NCBI GenBank assembly: GCA_029884035.1
Contig: JAOUIM010000011.1
Coordinates: forward strand, 1-21,852
Direction of reading: 5' to 3'
Source: Aquincola sp.
Lineage (GTDB): Bacteria; Pseudomonadota; Gammaproteobacteria; Burkholderiales; Burkholderiaceae_C
Length of the DNA: 21,852 nucleotides
Shown here: one piece after another, positions 14,629-21,852 of the stretch
Numbering within the stretch: position 1 is the stretch's first letter
Layout: the number at the start of each line of letters is the position of its first letter
The notes under the pieces: model-generated
Told to the model about the DNA's origin: nothing
Seen by the model: only the letters and a program-made list of their open reading frames with translations
The model's database searches: none
Program-made: the position numbers and the translations under genes

Positions 14629-16965
14629 GTGAACCTGTCGAAACGCCACCCCCTCGCGCTGGCTGCCCTGACGTTGCTGGCGGGCTCCGGGGCGTATGCA
14701 CAGGCGATTCCGCGTCCGACGCTGCAGCCTCCCGACGATCGCAACGCGCCGATCGAATTGCAGGCCGACGAGGTGCGTGGCCGGCCCGACCTTGAGTTCG
14801 AGGCGGTCGGCGGCGTGCAACTGCGACGCGGACGCGTCACCCTGACGACCGACCGTCTGAACTACGACAATGTCACCGACCGCGTGCACGCGCGCGGCAA
14901 AGCCCGCATCGAGACGGCCGATGGCGACTGGTTCAGCGGCTCCGAAATGCAGCTCACGCTTGGACGCTTCGAGGGTTGGTTGCTCGATCCCGAGTACTAC
15001 TTCTCTCGGACCAAAGCGGGCGGAAGGGCGCAGCGTATCGACTTCCTCGACAGCGACCGAGCACAGCTCACCGGGGCCGATTACACCAGTTGCGGCCGCG
15101 ATGGGAGCGGCACCCCGGACTGGCTGCTGACCACCGACAGCGTCAAGCTCGACTTCGAGACCGACGAGGGTGTGGCCGAGGGTGCAGTGCTGCGCTTCCT
15201 GGGCGTGCCGATCCTGGCTGCACCGGTGCTGAGCTTCCCTCTTTCCGACGCCCGCAAGTCCGGCTGGCTGCCGCCGTCGATCAACATCGACAGCAAGGCC
15301 GGCATCGAGCTGGCCGTGCCTTGGTATTGGAACATCGCGCCGCAGCGCGACGCCACGCTCACGCCGATCGTCTACACCCGCCGCGGATTCGGCAGCCAGA
15401 TCGAGTTCCGCTGGCTGGAGCCGCGGCACCAGGGCGACGTGCAGTGGCAGTTCCTGCCTCACGACCGGGTTGCCGGCGAATCGCGCTTTGGCGTGCAATG
15501 GCGCCAGAGCGGAGTGCTCGGCAACGACGCTGCCCGGAGCTGGCGGTGGCAGTTCGAGGGTCAGCGCGCTTCGGATGACGGCTACTGGAAGGACTTCCCA
15601 CGCACGCTGCGCTCGGTGACGCCGCGTCTGCTGCCGTTGGCGGCAGGGACCGAGCGCGACCTAAGAATCGACGGCTTCGATTCGACCGTGTATGCGCGCG
15701 TGCATTACTGGCAGGTGCTGCAGGACACCGATCCGCAGGCGCTGATCGCCGCGCCCTATCACCGGGCGCCGCAGATCGGGTGGCGCGGCGTGGGGCGCCC
15801 GTGGAGCGGCAGCGGGCCCGATCTGTCGTTCGAGGCCGAGATCAATCGTTTCGAACTCACGACCGACAGCGCCGGTGCGCCGCGCCCGGACGGACTGCGC
15901 GCGCACCTGCTCGCCCGGGCCGAGCACACGTGGCGCAGGCCGGGAGCCTGGCTCACGCCGCGCCTGGCGCTGAACCTCGCCCACTACCGCACCGACTCGG
16001 TGATGAGCGACGGCCGAACGGCCGCATCGCGTTCGATTCCGACCTTCAGTCTCGATGGCGGCATGGTGTTCGAGCGCGCGGCCGCGTGGGGCGACCGGGG
16101 CCTCACGCAGACGCTCGAGCCGCGCGTGCTGTATGTGAACACGCCGTTTCGCGCGCAGGACACGTTGCCGCTGTTCGACAGCGCACCCAAGGACTTCAAC
16201 GACATCTCGGTGTTCAGCGATAACGCCTTCTCCGGCGTCGACCGCGTCTCCGACGCCCACCAGGTCACCGCCGGGGTCACGACGCGCCTGCTCGACGCCG
16301 CAAGCGGCGCCGAGGCACTGCGCTTGGGCATTGCCCAGCGCTATCTGCTGCGCGACCAGCGCGTCACGCCCGATGGTCAGCCGCTCAAGCAGCGCTTCTC
16401 CGATATCTTGCTGCTGGGCACTGCACATCTGTCTTCTCGCTGGGTGCTCGACGGCGCGGTGCAATACAGCCCGGAAATCGATCGCGCCACGCGTTCGGTG
16501 CTGTCCGCGCGTTACACGCCCGAGGCCTACCGCACGCTGTCTGCCACCTACCGCCTGGCGCGCGGCGCAAGCGAGCAGGTGGACGTGGGTTGGCAATGGC
16601 CCTTGTATCGCGGACAGCCGACACCGGGCGGCGGCAGTTGCCAGGGCACGCTGTATGGCGTGGGACGCATCAACTACTCGATGCGCGACAGCCGCATCAC
16701 CGACTCGCTGGCCGGCATCGAGTACGACGCCGGGTGCTGGATCGCTCGCGTGGTGGCCGAACGGGTGTCAACCGGCCGCTCCGAAGCCACCACGCGGCTG
16801 ATGCTGCAGCTCGAGCTGGTGGGCCTGTCTCGCCTGGGTTCGAATCCGCTTTCGGTCTTGAAGGACAATATCCCCGGCTACTCGCTGTTGCGAGAAGACC
16901 GCAGCGATCCACCGCTGCGCACCTATCCCCCTGCCGAACCCGCGCCGGCCACCACGATCCGATGA
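14629..16965 (+). CDS. lptD: LPS-assembly protein LptD
   Basis: A 778-residue outer-membrane protein that with LptE inserts lipopolysaccharide into the outer leaflet. After the signal peptide (hydrophobic stretch about 9-22, cleavage near AYAQ) come an OstA/LptA-like jellyroll domain (about 40-170, beginning IELQADEVRG) and a long beta-barrel domain. The frame is open upstream to 14422, but that would overlap amgK and lacks a signal peptide. The GTG at 14629 places NLSKRHPLALAALTLL at the N-terminus and gives a normal length. Only three cysteines remain (155, 671, 703), compared with four in the mature E. coli protein. The stop overlaps the surA start (ATGA), as in a coupled operon. Confidence 0.95.
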   Translation: MNLSKRHPLALAALTLLAGSGAYAQAIPRPTLQPPDDRNAPIELQADEVRGRPDLEFEAVGGVQLRRGRVTLTTDRLNYDNVTDRVHARGKARIETADGDWFSGSEMQLTLGRFEGWLLDPEYYFSRTKAGGRAQRIDFLDSDRAQLTGADYTSCGRDGSGTPDWLLTTDSVKLDFETDEGVAEGAVLRFLGVPILAAPVLSFPLSDARKSGWLPPSINIDSKAGIELAVPWYWNIAPQRDATLTPIVYTRRGFGSQIEFRWLEPRHQGDVQWQFLPHDRVAGESRFGVQWRQSGVLGNDAARSWRWQFEGQRASDDGYWKDFPRTLRSVTPRLLPLAAGTERDLRIDGFDSTVYARVHYWQVLQDTDPQALIAAPYHRAPQIGWRGVGRPWSGSGPDLSFEAEINRFELTTDSAGAPRPDGLRAHLLARAEHTWRRPGAWLTPRLALNLAHYRTDSVMSDGRTAASRSIPTFSLDGGMVFERAAAWGDRGLTQTLEPRVLYVNTPFRAQDTLPLFDSAPKDFNDISVFSDNAFSGVDRVSDAHQVTAGVTTRLLDAASGAEALRLGIAQRYLLRDQRVTPDGQPLKQRFSDILLLGTAHLSSRWVLDGAVQYSPEIDRATRSVLSARYTPEAYRTLSATYRLARGASEQVDVGWQWPLYRGQPTPGGGSCQGTLYGVGRINYSMRDSRITDSLAGIEYDAGCWIARVVAERVSTGRSEATTRLMLQLELVGLSRLGSNPLSVLKDNIPGYSLLREDRSDPPLRTYPPAEPAPATTIR

Positions 16966-18278
16966 CCCCAATTGCAAGAATCCTGATCTTCCTGGGCGCC
17001 GCCTTCATGGCCTGCCCTGCCTTGCGGGCACAGGAGCGCACCGAAGCCACCTTGCGCCCGGGCGACCACATCGTCGCGGTCGTCAACCAGGAGTTGGTCA
17101 CCGCCTTCGAACTGAACCAGCGCATGGCCCAGGCACGCGAACAGGCGCGGCGCGAGAACCAGCGATTGCCCGCTGAGCGCGAATTCCGGACCATGATCCT
17201 CGAGAGCCTTGTCGAGGATCGCGCGATGCTGAGCTACGCGCGCGACAGCGGTGTTCGCATCGACGATGTCGAGATCGATCGTGCGGTGGCCGTGATCGCG
17301 TCGCAGAACCAGCTCACGCCGGCCCAGTTGCGCGCGCGCCTGGCGCAGGACGGGCTCGACCTGCCGCGCTTTCGGGCGCAGCTCAAGGACCAGCTTCTGA
17401 TCGAGCGCGTGCGCGAACGCGAGGTGGCACAGCGCATCCGCGTGACCGACGGCGAAATCGACGAATTCATAGACAAGCAGCGCGGGGCGGCGTCCGGCGA
17501 GGTTCAGTACAACATCGCGCAGGTGCTGATCAAGGTCCCCGAGAGTGCGAGCGAGGCGGTCGTCGCCGAGCGCCGAGCGCGGGCCGAAGTCGCGGCACAG
17601 CGCGTGCGCGCCGGCGAGGATTTCGCCACCGTCGCGCGCCAGCTGTCCGAGGACGACAACCGCGAGCGCGGTGGCGAGATCGGCCTGCGCCCTGCGGATC
17701 GCCTGCCCGACATCTTCCTCGAGACGGTGCGGACACTCAAGGACGGGCAGGTTGCACCCGGCCTGCTGCGCACCGGCGCGGGCTTTCACCTGCTCAAGCT
17801 GATCGAGCGTGCCGAGGGTGGCGCCTTTCGCGTCGAACAGACGCGCGCGCGCCACATCCTGCTGCGTCCGAACGAACAGCTTTCCGAGGATGCGGCCCGC
17901 GCGCGGCTGGCCGAGTTCAAACGTCAGATCATCGACGGGACGCGCCGATTCGAAGACCTCGCGCGCGAGCATTCACTCGACGGTTCGGCCGCTGCCGGCG
18001 GCGACCTGGGCTGGGCCTCGCCGGGCCAGTACGTGCCTGAGTTCGAGGCCGGGATGAATCCGCTGCCGCCGGGCGGGATCTCCGACCCGGTGACGACGCG
18101 ATTCGGCGTCCACCTGATCCAGGTGCTCGAACGGCGCAATGTCGCACTCGATGCGAAGCAGTTGCGCGAGCAGGCACGCGCCGCACTGCGGGAGCGCAAG
18201 TTCGAGGCCGCCTACGGCGAGTGGCTGCGCGAGGTGCGCGGTCGTGCCTACGTCGAATTCCGGGACGCGCCGCAATAG
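16962..18278 (+). CDS. surA: Periplasmic chaperone / peptidyl-prolyl isomerase SurA
   Basis: A 438-residue periplasmic chaperone for outer-membrane beta-barrel proteins, including LptD itself. It has a signal peptide ending near LRAQ (residue 24), an N-terminal SurA chaperone domain (about 33-165), a first parvulin domain (about 183-283) and a second one (about 296-391, with the GGDLGWASPGQYVPEF stretch), then a C-terminal helix that packs on the chaperone core. The ATG at 16962 overlaps the lptD stop by four bases, fixing the start and coupling translation. Order and spacing match the conserved lptD-surA pair of proteobacteria. Confidence 0.96.
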   Translation: MTPIARILIFLGAAFMACPALRAQERTEATLRPGDHIVAVVNQELVTAFELNQRMAQAREQARRENQRLPAEREFRTMILESLVEDRAMLSYARDSGVRIDDVEIDRAVAVIASQNQLTPAQLRARLAQDGLDLPRFRAQLKDQLLIERVREREVAQRIRVTDGEIDEFIDKQRGAASGEVQYNIAQVLIKVPESASEAVVAERRARAEVAAQRVRAGEDFATVARQLSEDDNRERGGEIGLRPADRLPDIFLETVRTLKDGQVAPGLLRTGAGFHLLKLIERAEGGAFRVEQTRARHILLRPNEQLSEDAARARLAEFKRQIIDGTRRFEDLAREHSLDGSAAAGGDLGWASPGQYVPEFEAGMNPLPPGGISDPVTTRFGVHLIQVLERRNVALDAKQLREQARAALRERKFEAAYGEWLREVRGRAYVEFRDAPQ

Positions 18279-18279
18279 C

Positions 18280-19035
18280 GTGAAGCACCAGCCGCGCAAA
18301 CGCTTCGGCCAGCATTTCCTGGTCGACAGCGCGGTGATCGAAGCCATCGTCAAGGCGATCGACCCGAAGCCCGGCGATGCCCTCGTGGAGATCGGTCCCG
18401 GGCTGGCGGCACTCACGCAGCCGCTCGTCGAACGTTGCGGCCACCTCACCGTGATCGAACTCGATCGCGATCTCGCGGCGCGGCTGCGCAAGCGACCCGC
18501 GCTCCAAGTGATCGAGGCCGATGTGCTGACCGTCGACTTCGCGGCGCTCGCCGCGGCCCGTGGCCAGCGCCTGCGTGTCGTCGGCAACCTGCCGTACAAC
18601 ATCTCGACACCGACACTGTTCCACCTGCTCGGCGCGGCGGAGCACGTGATCGACCAGCACTTCATGCTGCAGAAGGAGGTGGTCGAGCGCATGGCCGCAA
18701 GCCCCGGACGCAAGGACTACGGCCGCTTGTCGGTCATGCTGCAGTGGCGCTACCACATCGAACCCGTGCTCGACGTGCCACCCGATGCCTTCGATCCGCC
18801 GCCGCGCGTCGACTCCGCGGTCGTGCGCATGCTTCCATGGCCCGAGCCCGCAGTGCTGGAGCAGGCGACACTCGAATCACTGCTTGCCGCCGCGTTTTCG
18901 ATGCGGCGCAAGCTTCTGCGCCACGGCCTCGGCCCGTGGCTCACCACGCGCGACTACAAGGGAAGCTTCGACCTGCAGCGTCGCGCCGAGGAAGTGCCGG
19001 TGGCCGAGTACATCGCGCTCGCGCAGACGGTCTGA
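18280..19035 (+). CDS. rsmA: 16S rRNA (adenine(1518)-N6/adenine(1519)-N6)-dimethyltransferase
   Basis: A 251-residue SAM-dependent enzyme (RsmA/KsgA) that dimethylates two adjacent adenines in helix 45 near the 3' end of 16S rRNA, a late 30S quality-control step. The SAM-binding motif EIGPGLAALT is at 37-46, the catalytic NLPYNIS at 103-109, and the C-terminal region has PPPRVDSAVVRM. The GTG at 18280 directly precedes the family's opening KHQPRKRFGQHFL and lies one base after the surA stop. The frame is open further upstream but inside surA. In E. coli pdxA separates surA and rsmA; here they adjoin. Loss of this enzyme gives kasugamycin resistance in other bacteria. Confidence 0.97.
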   Translation: MKHQPRKRFGQHFLVDSAVIEAIVKAIDPKPGDALVEIGPGLAALTQPLVERCGHLTVIELDRDLAARLRKRPALQVIEADVLTVDFAALAAARGQRLRVVGNLPYNISTPTLFHLLGAAEHVIDQHFMLQKEVVERMAASPGRKDYGRLSVMLQWRYHIEPVLDVPPDAFDPPPRVDSAVVRMLPWPEPAVLEQATLESLLAAAFSMRRKLLRHGLGPWLTTRDYKGSFDLQRRAEEVPVAEYIALAQTV

Positions 19036-19058
19036 AGCGTTGCTAGTCGAGCGGTCAC

Positions 19059-19078
19059 CTGCGCCGCCCACCGCGCAG
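19059..19078. terminator. Weak hairpin between convergent rsmA and alpha-E genes
   Basis: CTGCGC (19059-19064) and GCGCAG (19073-19078) pair across an 8-base loop in the 73-base gap. With six base pairs and no T-tract this is only a possible terminator. Nothing else stands out in the gap. Confidence 0.25.
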
Positions 19079-19108
19079 CGGCCGACAGGGTGTACCGGGC
19101 TGGCCTCG

Positions 19109-20071
19109 TCAGGCCGCCATCGGTACCAGGAAGTCGCGACTGATGCCCACTCCCAGGTCGCCGACGCGGTCGAGGAACTGCGTGAGGTAGGCGTGCAGGC
19201 CGGTCGCCAGGATCTCGTCGATGTGGCCGAATTGCAGGTCACTGCGCAGTCGGCCGGCTCGGCGCAGGGTCTCGGCGCTCTGCGCGTTGGCAACCAGGTT
19301 GAGGTTGGCCACCACGTCGTTCATGCACGCCGCCAGCGAGCGTGGCATGTCGGGACGCAGGATCAGCAACTCGGCGACCTTCTCGGGCACGATGACATTG
19401 CGATAGACCTTGCGATAGATCTCGAAGGCCGACACCGAACGCAGGATCGCGCTCCAGTGGTAGAAGTCGATCTCCTGGCCCTCCTTGGCCTGGGCTCCGA
19501 AGAAGTCGCCGCCGACCGCGGCCTGGAACTTGACGTCGAGCAGGCGCGCTGTGTTGTCCGCGCGCTCGAGAAAGGTGCCGATGCGCAGGAAGTGCAGCGC
19601 CTCGTCCTGCAGCATCGTGCCCACGGTCACACCACGCGACAGATGCGAGCGGGTCTTCACGCGTTCGAGCACCGGCCCCGGGTCGCGCAGCGTGGACTCC
19701 GCGCGCAGCAACTTGTTGAACTCGAGCCAGGTCTGGTTCTGGGTCTCCCAGACCTCGGTGGTCAGCGCGCCGCGCACAGCACGAGCGTTCTCCCGCGCCG
19801 CACGCACGCAAGACAGGATCGACGACGGGTTGCTTTCGTCCCGGATCATGAAGTCCATGACATTGCGCGCAGTGACCTCGCCGAAGCGCTGCGCGAAGCT
19901 GCTAGTCAGCTCGCTGATCGATAGCAGGCCACGCCAACCCTGCTCGGCGGCGTCGTGCGACTGCGGAAGCAGCGACATCTCGTAGCTGACACCCAGCATG
20001 CGCGCCGTGTTCTCGGCGCGTTCCATGTAACGCGCCATCCAGAACAGATGGTCTGCGGTCCTAGACAACAT
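19109..20071 (-). CDS. Alpha-E domain-containing protein (DUF403)
   Basis: A 320-residue all-helical protein of the alpha-E family. Typical features are the N-terminal MLSRTADHLFWMARYMERAENTAR, the repeated helical stretch FLRIGTFLERADNTARLLDVK and many conserved acidic and arginine residues. Its biochemical role is unknown. It is found almost always beside a circularly permuted ATP-grasp protein and a transglutaminase-like protein, as here, and has been proposed in comparative-genomics work to be part of an amidoligase system for peptide synthesis or modification. The ATG at 20071 is preceded by GGAGG (20080-20084) lying within the last codons of the ATP-grasp gene, with three bases between that stop and this start. 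It is the last gene of the operon in this window. Confidence 0.93.
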   Translation of the reverse strand: MLSRTADHLFWMARYMERAENTARMLGVSYEMSLLPQSHDAAEQGWRGLLSISELTSSFAQRFGEVTARNVMDFMIRDESNPSSILSCVRAARENARAVRGALTTEVWETQNQTWLEFNKLLRAESTLRDPGPVLERVKTRSHLSRGVTVGTMLQDEALHFLRIGTFLERADNTARLLDVKFQAAVGGDFFGAQAKEGQEIDFYHWSAILRSVSAFEIYRKVYRNVIVPEKVAELLILRPDMPRSLAACMNDVVANLNLVANAQSAETLRRAGRLRSDLQFGHIDEILATGLHAYLTQFLDRVGDLGVGISRDFLVPMAA

Positions 20072-20074
20072 GAC

Positions 20075-21529
20075 TCATACCTCCAGAACCCAGGTGTCCT
20101 TGGTGCCGCCACCCTGCGACGAGTTGACGACCAGCGAGCCTTCCTTCAGCGCCACGCGGGTCAGGCCGCCAGGCACCATTTGCACGCTCTTGCCCGAGAG
20201 CACGAACGGGCGCAGGTCGATGTGGCGTGGCGCGATGCCCGATTCGACGAAGGTCGGGCAGGTCGACAGCGCGAGCGTCGGCTGCGCGATGTAGTTCGTG
20301 GGATGGGCCTTCAATGCGGCGCGAAAGTCCTCGACCTCCTGCCGGGTCGCCGCAGGCCCGACCAGCATGCCGTAGCCGCCGGCGCCGTGCACCTCCTTGA
20401 CCACCAGTTCGGCCAGGTGGTCGAGCACGTACTGCAGGTCCTTCGGATCGCGGCACAGGTAGGTCGGCACGTTCTGCAGGATCGGCTTTTCCCCGAGGTA
20501 GAACTCGATCATCTTGGGCACGTACGGATAGATGCTCTTGTCGTCGGCCACGCCGGTGCCGATGGCGTTGGACAGCGTCACGTTGCCGGCGCGATAGACA
20601 TCGAGCAGGCCCGCGCAGCCGAGCGTGCTGTCGGCACGGAAGGCCCTCGGATCCAGGAAATCGTCGTCGACCCGGCGGTAGATGACGTCGACCCGGCGCG
20701 GACCCTGGGTCGTGCGCATGAAGATGAAGCCGTCGCGCACGAACAGGTCCTTTCCCTCGACCAGTTCGACACCCATCTGCTGGGCCAGGAAGGCATGCTC
20801 GAAGTAGGCGCTGTTGTACATGCCCGGCGTGAGCACGACCACGGTCGGATCGTTGGCGCTGGCTGGTGCCAGTGAGCGCAGCGTCTCGAGCAGCAGATCG
20901 GGGTAATGCGCCACCGGCTCGACACGGTGCTGGCTGAACAGCTCGGGAAACAGCCGCATCGACATCTTGCGGTTCTCCAGCATGTAGCTCACGCCGCTGG
21001 GTACGCGAAGGTTGTCCTCGAGTACGTAGTACGTCCCGCCGCCATCGGCGTTCGCGGCGCGCACGATGTCGATGCCGGCGACATGCGAATAGACGTCGCC
21101 TGGGATGTCGACCCCGGCCATCTCGGGCCGGAACTGCGCGTTACGCTCGATCTGCCCGGCCGGCACGATCCCCGCCTTGAGAATTGCCTGATCGTGGTAG
21201 ACGTCGCGGATGAAGCGGTTGAGCGCGGTCACGCGCTGCACGAGGCCGCGCCGCATCTCGCGCCACTCGGCGGCGGGGATGATGCGCGGAATCAGATCGA
21301 ACGGGATCAGCCGCTCCGTCCCCGAGCCCCCCTCGTCCTTCGTGCCATAGACGGCAAACGTGATCCCGACGCGGCGGAAGATCAGCTCGGCCTCCTCGCG
21401 CCGCTGCTGCATCACGTCGGCCGGCTGGTCAGCAAGCCATCGCGCGTAGGTGCGATAGGGCTCGCGCACCGCATCGGGCGCACCGGGCATGCCGGCATTC
21501 ATCTCGTCGAATCGGGGGCCGGGGCTCAT
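20075..21529 (-). CDS. Circularly permuted type 2 ATP-grasp protein
   Basis: A 484-residue protein of the circularly permuted ATP-grasp type 2 family, predicted to join a carboxylate to an amine using ATP. Recognisable parts are RLIPFDLIPRIIPAAEW, the ATP-grasp-like stretch YYVLEDNLRVPSGVSYMLENR, the acidic motif DVIYRRVDDDFLDP and the C-terminal VVKEVHGAGGYGMLVGP and SSQGGGTKDTWVLEV. The frame is open upstream, but the ATG at 21529 is chosen because GAGGAG (21537-21542) lies seven bases before it. The upstream extension would run into the transglutaminase gene. Substrates are unknown. It lies between the transglutaminase-like and alpha-E genes with gaps of 34 and 3 bases, so the three proteins are expected to work together. 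Confidence 0.94.
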   Translation of the reverse strand: MSPGPRFDEMNAGMPGAPDAVREPYRTYARWLADQPADVMQQRREEAELIFRRVGITFAVYGTKDEGGSGTERLIPFDLIPRIIPAAEWREMRRGLVQRVTALNRFIRDVYHDQAILKAGIVPAGQIERNAQFRPEMAGVDIPGDVYSHVAGIDIVRAANADGGGTYYVLEDNLRVPSGVSYMLENRKMSMRLFPELFSQHRVEPVAHYPDLLLETLRSLAPASANDPTVVVLTPGMYNSAYFEHAFLAQQMGVELVEGKDLFVRDGFIFMRTTQGPRRVDVIYRRVDDDFLDPRAFRADSTLGCAGLLDVYRAGNVTLSNAIGTGVADDKSIYPYVPKMIEFYLGEKPILQNVPTYLCRDPKDLQYVLDHLAELVVKEVHGAGGYGMLVGPAATRQEVEDFRAALKAHPTNYIAQPTLALSTCPTFVESGIAPRHIDLRPFVLSGKSVQMVPGGLTRVALKEGSLVVNSSQGGGTKDTWVLEV

Positions 21530-21563
21530 CGCATCACTCCTCGCAAGTCCTTTGCCATCTCGT

Positions 21564-21852
21564 TCAGTCGCTGTCCAGGCGGCGCGTGCCGACCTGCACG
21601 CTGAGCTCGTGCGCACCGCCGCCACGGATCACGCCACGCAGCGGCGTCACGTCGCCATAGTCGCGGCCGACCGCGAGTCGGATGTGCGACTCGCCCGGCA
21701 GCACATTGTTCGTCGGATCGAATTCGAGCCAGTGCGCCGAGCTGCCGTCGGCCCTCGGACACCAGACCGCGAGCCACGCGTGCGAGGCATCGGCGCCCAG
21801 CATCGGTGCGCCGGGGTGCACGGCATGCACCGGCGTGGTGAGCAGGTAGCCG
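21564..21852 (-). CDS. Transglutaminase-like protein, C-terminal part (cut by window end)
   Basis: The last 95 or so codons of a transglutaminase-fold protein, open at the right edge. The visible part starts GYLLTTPVHAVHPGAP and contains the active-site His in DASHAWLAVW and the Asp in LEFDPTNN. The catalytic Cys and N-terminal domain lie outside the window. Such proteins can act as cysteine peptidases or acyl transferases. It is the 5'-most visible gene of the operon with the ATP-grasp and alpha-E genes, 34 bases before the ATP-grasp start. The C-terminus GDVTPLRGVIRGGGAHELSVQV is typical of the bacterial family paired with these partners. Confidence 0.92.
   Translation of the reverse strand, partial: GYLLTTPVHAVHPGAPMLGADASHAWLAVWCPRADGSSAHWLEFDPTNNVLPGESHIRLAVGRDYGDVTPLRGVIRGGGAHELSVQVGTRRLDSD

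Noticed and set aside
21530..21625. N-terminal extension of the ATP-grasp protein
   Set aside because: It overlaps the transglutaminase gene, and a strong Shine-Dalgarno at 21537-21542 points to the ATG at 21529.

Overview
The window is a GC-rich, gene-dense piece of chromosome. It looks like a betaproteobacterium of the order Burkholderiales. This is an inference from the lptD-surA-rsmA order with amgK divergent from lptD, the Entner-Doudoroff edd-eda pair, the CoA-dependent aromatic-acid cluster and the codon usage. About 18 genes can be supported and no gap between genes exceeds about 100 bases. I see no rRNA, tRNA, CRISPR array, insertion sequence or prophage.

Left edge (1-2231, + strand): the last codons of an upstream gene (probably exbB), two tandem exbD-type genes, a strong 12-bp inverted repeat, and a secreted TPR-repeat protein. 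This looks like the 3' half of a TonB/ExbB/ExbD energy-transduction operon with a duplicated exbD.

Catabolic cluster (2242-8495): two divergent transcription units meet at a 51-bp gap (6703-6753). Leftward run a fused flavin monooxygenase/Old Yellow Enzyme of the 2-aminobenzoyl-CoA monooxygenase/reductase (salicylyl-CoA 5-hydroxylase) type, a crotonase-fold enzyme and an acyl-CoA dehydrogenase. Rightward run a metallo-beta-lactamase-fold hydrolase and an SDR dehydrogenase. Together they resemble the aerobic CoA-dependent route for anthranilate-like acids, but no CoA ligase and no regulator lie in the window. A GDT1/TMEM165-type cation transporter, glyoxalase I and a PaiB-like flavin-binding protein follow on the + strand.

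Sugar-acid region (10212-13386): edd and eda form an operon on the minus strand. Its promoter is readable, with a HexR-like palindrome in the spacer between -35 and -10. A ChaC-type gamma-glutamylcyclotransferase gene diverges from it.

Envelope region (13442-19035): an AmgK-type sugar kinase (minus) diverges from lptD-surA-rsmA (plus), a tightly packed operon for outer-membrane LPS assembly, periplasmic chaperoning and 16S rRNA dimethylation.

Right edge (19109-21852, minus strand): alpha-E protein, circularly permuted ATP-grasp protein and a transglutaminase-like protein cut by the window end. This is the poorly understood amidoligase/transglutaminase system that in other bacteria often accompanies the proteasome-like Anbu peptidase. 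It is the best candidate here for a system whose biochemistry is undescribed.
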